Positions 60,604-64,000 of a stretch of DNA of 64,000 nt are shown here, in pieces (the stretch's first letter is position 1; every line of letters starts with the position of its first letter). Source of the stretch: Anaeramoeba flamelloides (Eukaryota; Metamonada; Anaeramoebidae). Where the stretch lies: contig JANTQA010000038.1 in NCBI GenBank assembly GCA_027625915.1, forward strand, positions 380,001 to 444,000, written 5' to 3'. The notes beneath the pieces were generated by a model. That model saw only the letters and a program-made list of their open reading frames with translations. It ran no database searches and had not been told where the DNA came from. Both the position numbers and the translations under genes were made by a program.

Positions 60604-61642
60604 ATCAAATGAAATTAATGAAAATGGGGATGAGAATGAGAATAATGAAATTGAAATTGAAAAAAATAAGCAAACATCAATTAACATGAATTCTCATAGT
60701 GACCCAGAAAATTTAAAAGTGAAATCTAAAAATTATGAATTATTGTTCGCTTCAAATGATTTTTATAGATTCTTTTTTATTCATTTTGAATTATATAAAC
60801 AACTTTTTAAAATGAAAAGCTCTTTAAATAAAATTAATTCGAAAAATAATAATTTATATCAACAGTTTGTAAAGAATTTAAAATTATTATTTAAATGTAA
60901 AATTTCTAAAAAAAAATTTTTGAAAGAATGCCAGAACTTATTTGCTCGTAATTCTTATTATTATTCAAATTTTGATCAACTTTGTGTTTTGGTTATCGAG
61001 CAATTAAAAGTTTTACTGTTTCACGGATCAACCAATGTTGTCTTGAATTTATATCATTATGAAAGAAATAAAAGTTCTTTATTTGAGAATGTTTATTCGT
61101 CGAATTATGGATTAATTGTGGGGAAAAATGTTTTTTTTAAATTTGAATTCAAAAAGTTTATTGGTTCAAGCAACAAAAGTAATAATAACCGGGTGGGAAG
61201 TATAAACGGTAACAGTAATGATAATGATGATGATGATGATGGTGACGAAGAGATGAAGAGTGGAAATGAAGTTAGAGAATTAAAAATTTTAATTGTTGAA
61301 AAAAAAATTGAAAACCAATCAAGATTTCAAAGCCATTTACAAAAAAGAAGAAGAGTAAATGAAAAAATTGTTTCTCAATTAAAATCTTATCAGGAGATAA
61401 ATGAACATCAATTTGTAAAAAATCATCATGTTTTTCTTCAGAGAAACGCGACAAAGTGGAAAAAACAAGTAGAAAATGCTACTAAAAAAATTATAATTGT
61501 AAATCAATTAGAACAAAAATTTAAATTAGACACATTGGAAACTAAATTTATCGAAGAAACAGAAGATTTCTTTTATAGATTAAATTGCTCGAGAAATGAT
61601 TGGAAAGTTGAGAACAATATCGAAAAAAATGATTCCGAATAA
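51012..61642 (+). CDS. SIN3: Sin3 transcriptional corepressor, two exons
   Basis: Exons 51012-53810 and 59411-61642; 1676 residues. Sin3 scaffolds histone deacetylase complexes in the nucleus. Residues 1-465 are low-complexity: Thr/Asn repeats, Met-Gly repeats, Gln runs. PAH1 is at about 471-545 (DALLYLDEVREKFKHKPDVY), PAH2 at about 557-628 (YVNKIKNRFSNKSQVYRTFL), and a PAH3-like stretch at about 820-865. Exon 1 ends in the conserved SYYKLPKE at donor GAG|GTAAGT. Exon 2 opens after AAATAG with HIKKPSSGMGELEKQVLNFE, fitting the family's CSGR...VLND.WVS start of the HDAC-interaction domain, in the same phase. It continues with EEKRMELDL, YGKNIDVVIDGLKKRA and IPIVVKRLETQ, then two Asn runs and a Sin3 C-terminal region near residue 1374 (LFASNDFYRFFFIHFELYKQ). 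A split into two separate genes (second ATG at 59435) is the alternative; the motif crossing that ATG argues against it. Confidence 0.85.
54430..54790. repeat. F11 dispersed repeat, copy 2
   Basis: Counterpart of 32040-32400: ATACATTAGGAGATTTTTG, GCACTCCTTTTTACAAA, TTTATATTTATCC, GTTATTTGTCAATAATTCTT, TTTAAATCTAAATGTG. Inside the Sin3 intron. Confidence 0.45.
56560..56935. repeat. F10 dispersed repeat, copy 2 (empty site)
   Basis: Matches both flanks of the F5 insertion at 20 kb: AAAAGTTATCCATACCCTTT, CCCATTCTTTAAAGAA, then TTGATCTGATCCTTGATTG, without the 557-bp palindromic element between them. Confidence 0.5.
57000..57310. repeat. F9 dispersed repeat, copy 1
   Basis: Matches 61810-62135 in the same orientation, about 70% by eye: GGATTGACCTAAATTTCATC, AGTTCAAAGATAAAG, AAATTTTATTACAATAATAG, ATGCATTAATTGATTA. 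No inverted ends seen. It lies in the Sin3 intron. Confidence 0.6.
58034..58568. mobile_element. F4 MITE, copy 2
   Basis: 535 bp. Left end TAAACTTTGTTTCAGTCAAA; right end, reverse-complemented, TAAACCATTTTTCAGTCAAA, then GGGGCCCA. TA precedes TAAAC at both ends. Represents the F4 state without the F3 insertion. It lies in the Sin3 intron about 840 bp before exon 2. Confidence 0.75.
60361..60402 (+). repeat. (AAT)n run coding for polyasparagine in Sin3
   Basis: Fourteen AAT codons in a row. A second shorter run lies at about 60570-60602. Both fall between the HDAC-interaction region and the C-terminal region, and are likely disordered and length-variable. Confidence 0.9.
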
Positions 61643-61809
61643 TTAAAATAATCATTTTTATTTTATTTTATTTTTACTTTTTTAAAAATGAAAAGAGAAA
61701 TTTTTGAATATTAATAAATTTAAATAAAAAAAAATTATTATTATTATATACATCTGTTTTATTATTTTTTTTTAGGATTAATTATTTTTATTTATGAATC
61801 ATATACATG

Positions 61810-62135
61810 TTTAAATATCTGTCACTTAGCACCCTGGATTCGCCTAAATTTCTTCAAGTTTAAAATAAAAGATTTAAAATTATGTTGATGTTAGAATAAA
61901 TTTATTTTGTGATTTATCTTTAATCCAGATTTTAGTTAAAATCCAAAGTTCAAATAGTTCAAAGAGAAATTTGTTATGTTATTTTTTTGATTTTGGAAAA
62001 AAAAAAATAATTTATATTTTTGTAATATTTTTTTTAATGATTTTTATTTTGATTTTTTAAATATTTTAAATTCGGAATTTTATTATTATTGCTGTAATTC
62101 AAAGCATAATACATTGATTTATTACAGTTATTCCA
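61810..62135. repeat. F9 dispersed repeat, copy 2
   Basis: Counterpart of 57000-57310: GGATTCGCCTAAATTTCTTC, AGTTCAAAGAGAAAT, GAATTTTATTATTATTGC, ATACATTGATTTATTA. With copy 1 it brackets Sin3 exon 2 as a direct repeat. Confidence 0.6.
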
Positions 62136-62437
62136 ATTCTACCATGATATTTTTTTCGATATCAAATTTTGATACTCTTAAAGATTTTTAAAAGGTTTAA
62201 AATGGGAATTCAAGAATTTTGAAAGAAAAATTTTTTTGATAAATGAGTTTTTATTAAAAATAATTTTTTAGATATGATCAAAAAGTTTTCATTTTTTTTA
62301 AAGAGTAAATTTAATATGTTTTCTGAGAATATTTTTTGTGGTTTAAATTCATTTAGGGTTACACAAATACAATTTTTAAAAAATAAGAAAAAAATCTAGA
62401 ATATTTTTTTTTTGTGTTTGTAAGAGAATAGAAATTA

Positions 62438-62927
62438 GAGCAGTGAAAAAAATACCGGACATGAAAAAAATCCTTGACAAGATTTTTAATTGTGAATATT
62501 AGTAAAATTATTGTTTAATTTCATTTATTTACAATCAAATTCCTTTTTTTAAGAATCGAACTTTTTCAATTATAACCCCCCCCACTTATTAGAATGATGA
62601 TTAATGAAATCACACTTGTTCAAAACACCATTCAACCAATCAAAAAACAAGAAGAAAAATTATCATTTTCCAAACTCTAGTAAACCTCAATAAAACTCGA
62701 TTGTTTTTTGAAAAAAGTTGATCAACATTAGGCTATCAAACAATTACTCGAGTATTCTAGAGACACCTTACTTTGATGGACTTTAGGTAGGTTTATTACT
62801 AATCTCATAAAAAAATTGGTTATTTATAATAAGGATTTCATTGAAATTAGACAAAAATTTTACTAATACTCACAATTAAAAATCTTGTCCAGGATTTTTT
62901 TCATGTCCAGTATTTTATTCCCTACTC
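62438..62927. mobile_element. F8 Tc1/mariner-like MITE, copy A
   Basis: 490 bp with terminal repeats of about 75 bp. Left GAGCAGTGAAAAAAATACC, right reverse-complemented GAGTAGGGAATAAAATACT, both followed by GGACATGAAAAAAATCC. TA lies at both borders (62436-62437 and 62928-62929). The arms are about 90% alike. No coding capacity. Confidence 0.75.
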
Positions 62928-63495
62928 TATATTCACTATGTACTTATACTGAAGTTTCTGGAAGGAAATTTATACTTATAATCATTTCTTTCACAATTGT
63001 TAATTAATGAAAATAATTTTAAAACTTTCTTGGTTGAAAATTGTTTCATTAAGGTTTATTTCTTTTTATTTATTTTGAAAAATTAATTTATTTTTTTTTT
63101 TTTGATAGGAAGTATAAACCTATAAAAAATGATCAATATTTTCTATTATTTTCTTATTCACATACTTTAAACATCAAAATTCAAAGTAAAATCATGAAAG
63201 AAAAGTAATGATAAATAAATAAAGATAAAATAAAGAAGGTAACAAATAAACAGCTTTCTTAAATAATATCTTTTAATAGTCGTTTTCTGGGATTAATCTA
63301 TTCTTATGAATGTGTTGAAAATTTTTTACTGTTTTTGAGATCTCTCAAACTTGAAATCAGATTTATTACAAAAAAGTTGATTAAATTGATTTGAAAATAA
63401 TTAATTAATATTTATAGTTGATTTGTTTATTCTATTCCTCGGTTTTACTTTTTGTTTTCAGTCCGATTTCAAATCAAAAATTGTATTGAACTTTA

Positions 63496-63954
63496 CTATT
63501 GAGAGAAAAATATTGGACACAGAAAAATGGTTGGATACCATTTTTAATTGGGAGCATTAGTAAAATTGAAAATCAAATCCTATTGATAACTAGGTGAATT
63601 TTATATAAATCCAGGTTTAAAGGTGTTACAAGTTCATTAATCTGTGGTGTGTGTAGAATATTCATTTGAATGGTTGATAACTCAATTAGATCATGATATT
63701 TTAACAAAAATCCAAGTTCTAGTAAAGTTTACTATTAATTCTGAAAATGGAAATTTTTAAACTTGCTTTAGATTATAAGAGAAAAGGTTTTGAAAAAAGT
63801 AGAATTACATTAATCATTATTCTAATAAGTAGATTATTGTTCTTTTCTTTAGTTATTTCACAAACGATTGAAATTAAAAATCATTGTCAGTAAGGTTCAA
63901 AATTAAAATTGCTGTACAACTATTTTTCTCTGTTCAACATTTTTCTCTCAACAG
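63496..63954. mobile_element. F8 MITE, copy B (diverged subfamily)
   Basis: 459 bp. Left CTATTGAGAGAAAAATATTG, right reverse-complemented CTGTTGAGAGAAAAATGTTG. The arms continue in register for about 55 bp to TTTTTAATT, the same inner block as in copy A (ATTAGTAAAATT follows in both). Confidence 0.65.
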
Positions 63955-64000
63955 TTATTTCAAAATGGGTGATAATCATCTTAAAAAAGTCAACATGTCT

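Larger units (their letters stand above)
61643..64000. other. 3' flank of Sin3 with F9 and two F8 elements
   Basis: Contains F9 copy 2 (61810-62135), F8 copy A (62438-62927) and F8 copy B (63496-63954). The remaining sequence is AT-rich; no coding region reaches the window edge with support. Confidence 0.6.

Noticed and set aside
59435-61642. Second half of Sin3 as a stand-alone gene starting at the ATG at 59435
   Set aside because: Conserved Sin3 sequence begins eight codons before that ATG, right after an acceptor and in phase with exon 1, so one spliced gene is preferred. Kept as the stated alternative.

Overview
The window reads as nuclear DNA of a free-living, AT-rich amoeboid protist. 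Gene-free DNA looks like roughly 80% A+T with many homopolymer runs. Genes are few (eight supported in 64 kb), use the standard stop codons, and are either intronless or have GT-AG introns, usually of 100-400 bp. Proteins carry long Glu/Lys, Asn/Glu, Gln and Asn tracts. An SH3-PH-RhoGAP protein, Glu/Lys-rich repeat proteins and 4-8 kb intergenic spacers fit Anaeramoeba (Metamonada) better than a dictyostelid, whose spacers are short. This assignment is inference only; no rRNA or other taxonomic marker is present.

Layout. 1-2.4 kb: 3' part of a Glu/Lys-rich repeat protein. 6.8-7.1 kb (-): proteasome assembly chaperone 3. 11.2-14.0 kb (-): five-exon SH3-PH-RhoGAP gene. 22.0-22.7 kb (+): unrecognised membrane protein. 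27.7-30.2 kb (+): unrecognised, probably nuclear, 834-residue protein. 34.5-36.3 kb (-): two-exon beta-tubulin with an extra-long acidic tail. 41.2-44.0 kb (-): TPR protein with Gln and Lys tracts. 51.0-61.6 kb (+): Sin3 corepressor whose PAH half and HDAC-interaction half lie on two exons separated by a 5.6-kb intron.

The spacers and the Sin3 intron are full of short non-autonomous DNA elements with terminal inverted repeats. At least eight such families can be told apart by eye, here called F1 to F8, plus dispersed repeats F9 to F12. Several are multi-copy (F2 five times, F1 five, F3 four, F4 three). Some are nested (F3 in F4, F5 in F10), two are foldback elements with nearly all their length in the arms (F5, F6), and one is a near-perfect hairpin (F7). 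F1-F3-F2 occurs in the same order at 23 and 47 kb. No autonomous transposase, tRNA, rRNA, CRISPR array or virus-like element was recognised.

The genes show no operon-like grouping and look like an ordinary mix: cytoskeleton (tubulin, RhoGAP), proteasome assembly, and chromatin control (Sin3). The main findings are the Sin3 gene held together only by a repeat-filled 5.6-kb intron, the repetitive tubulin tail, and the mobile-element landscape.
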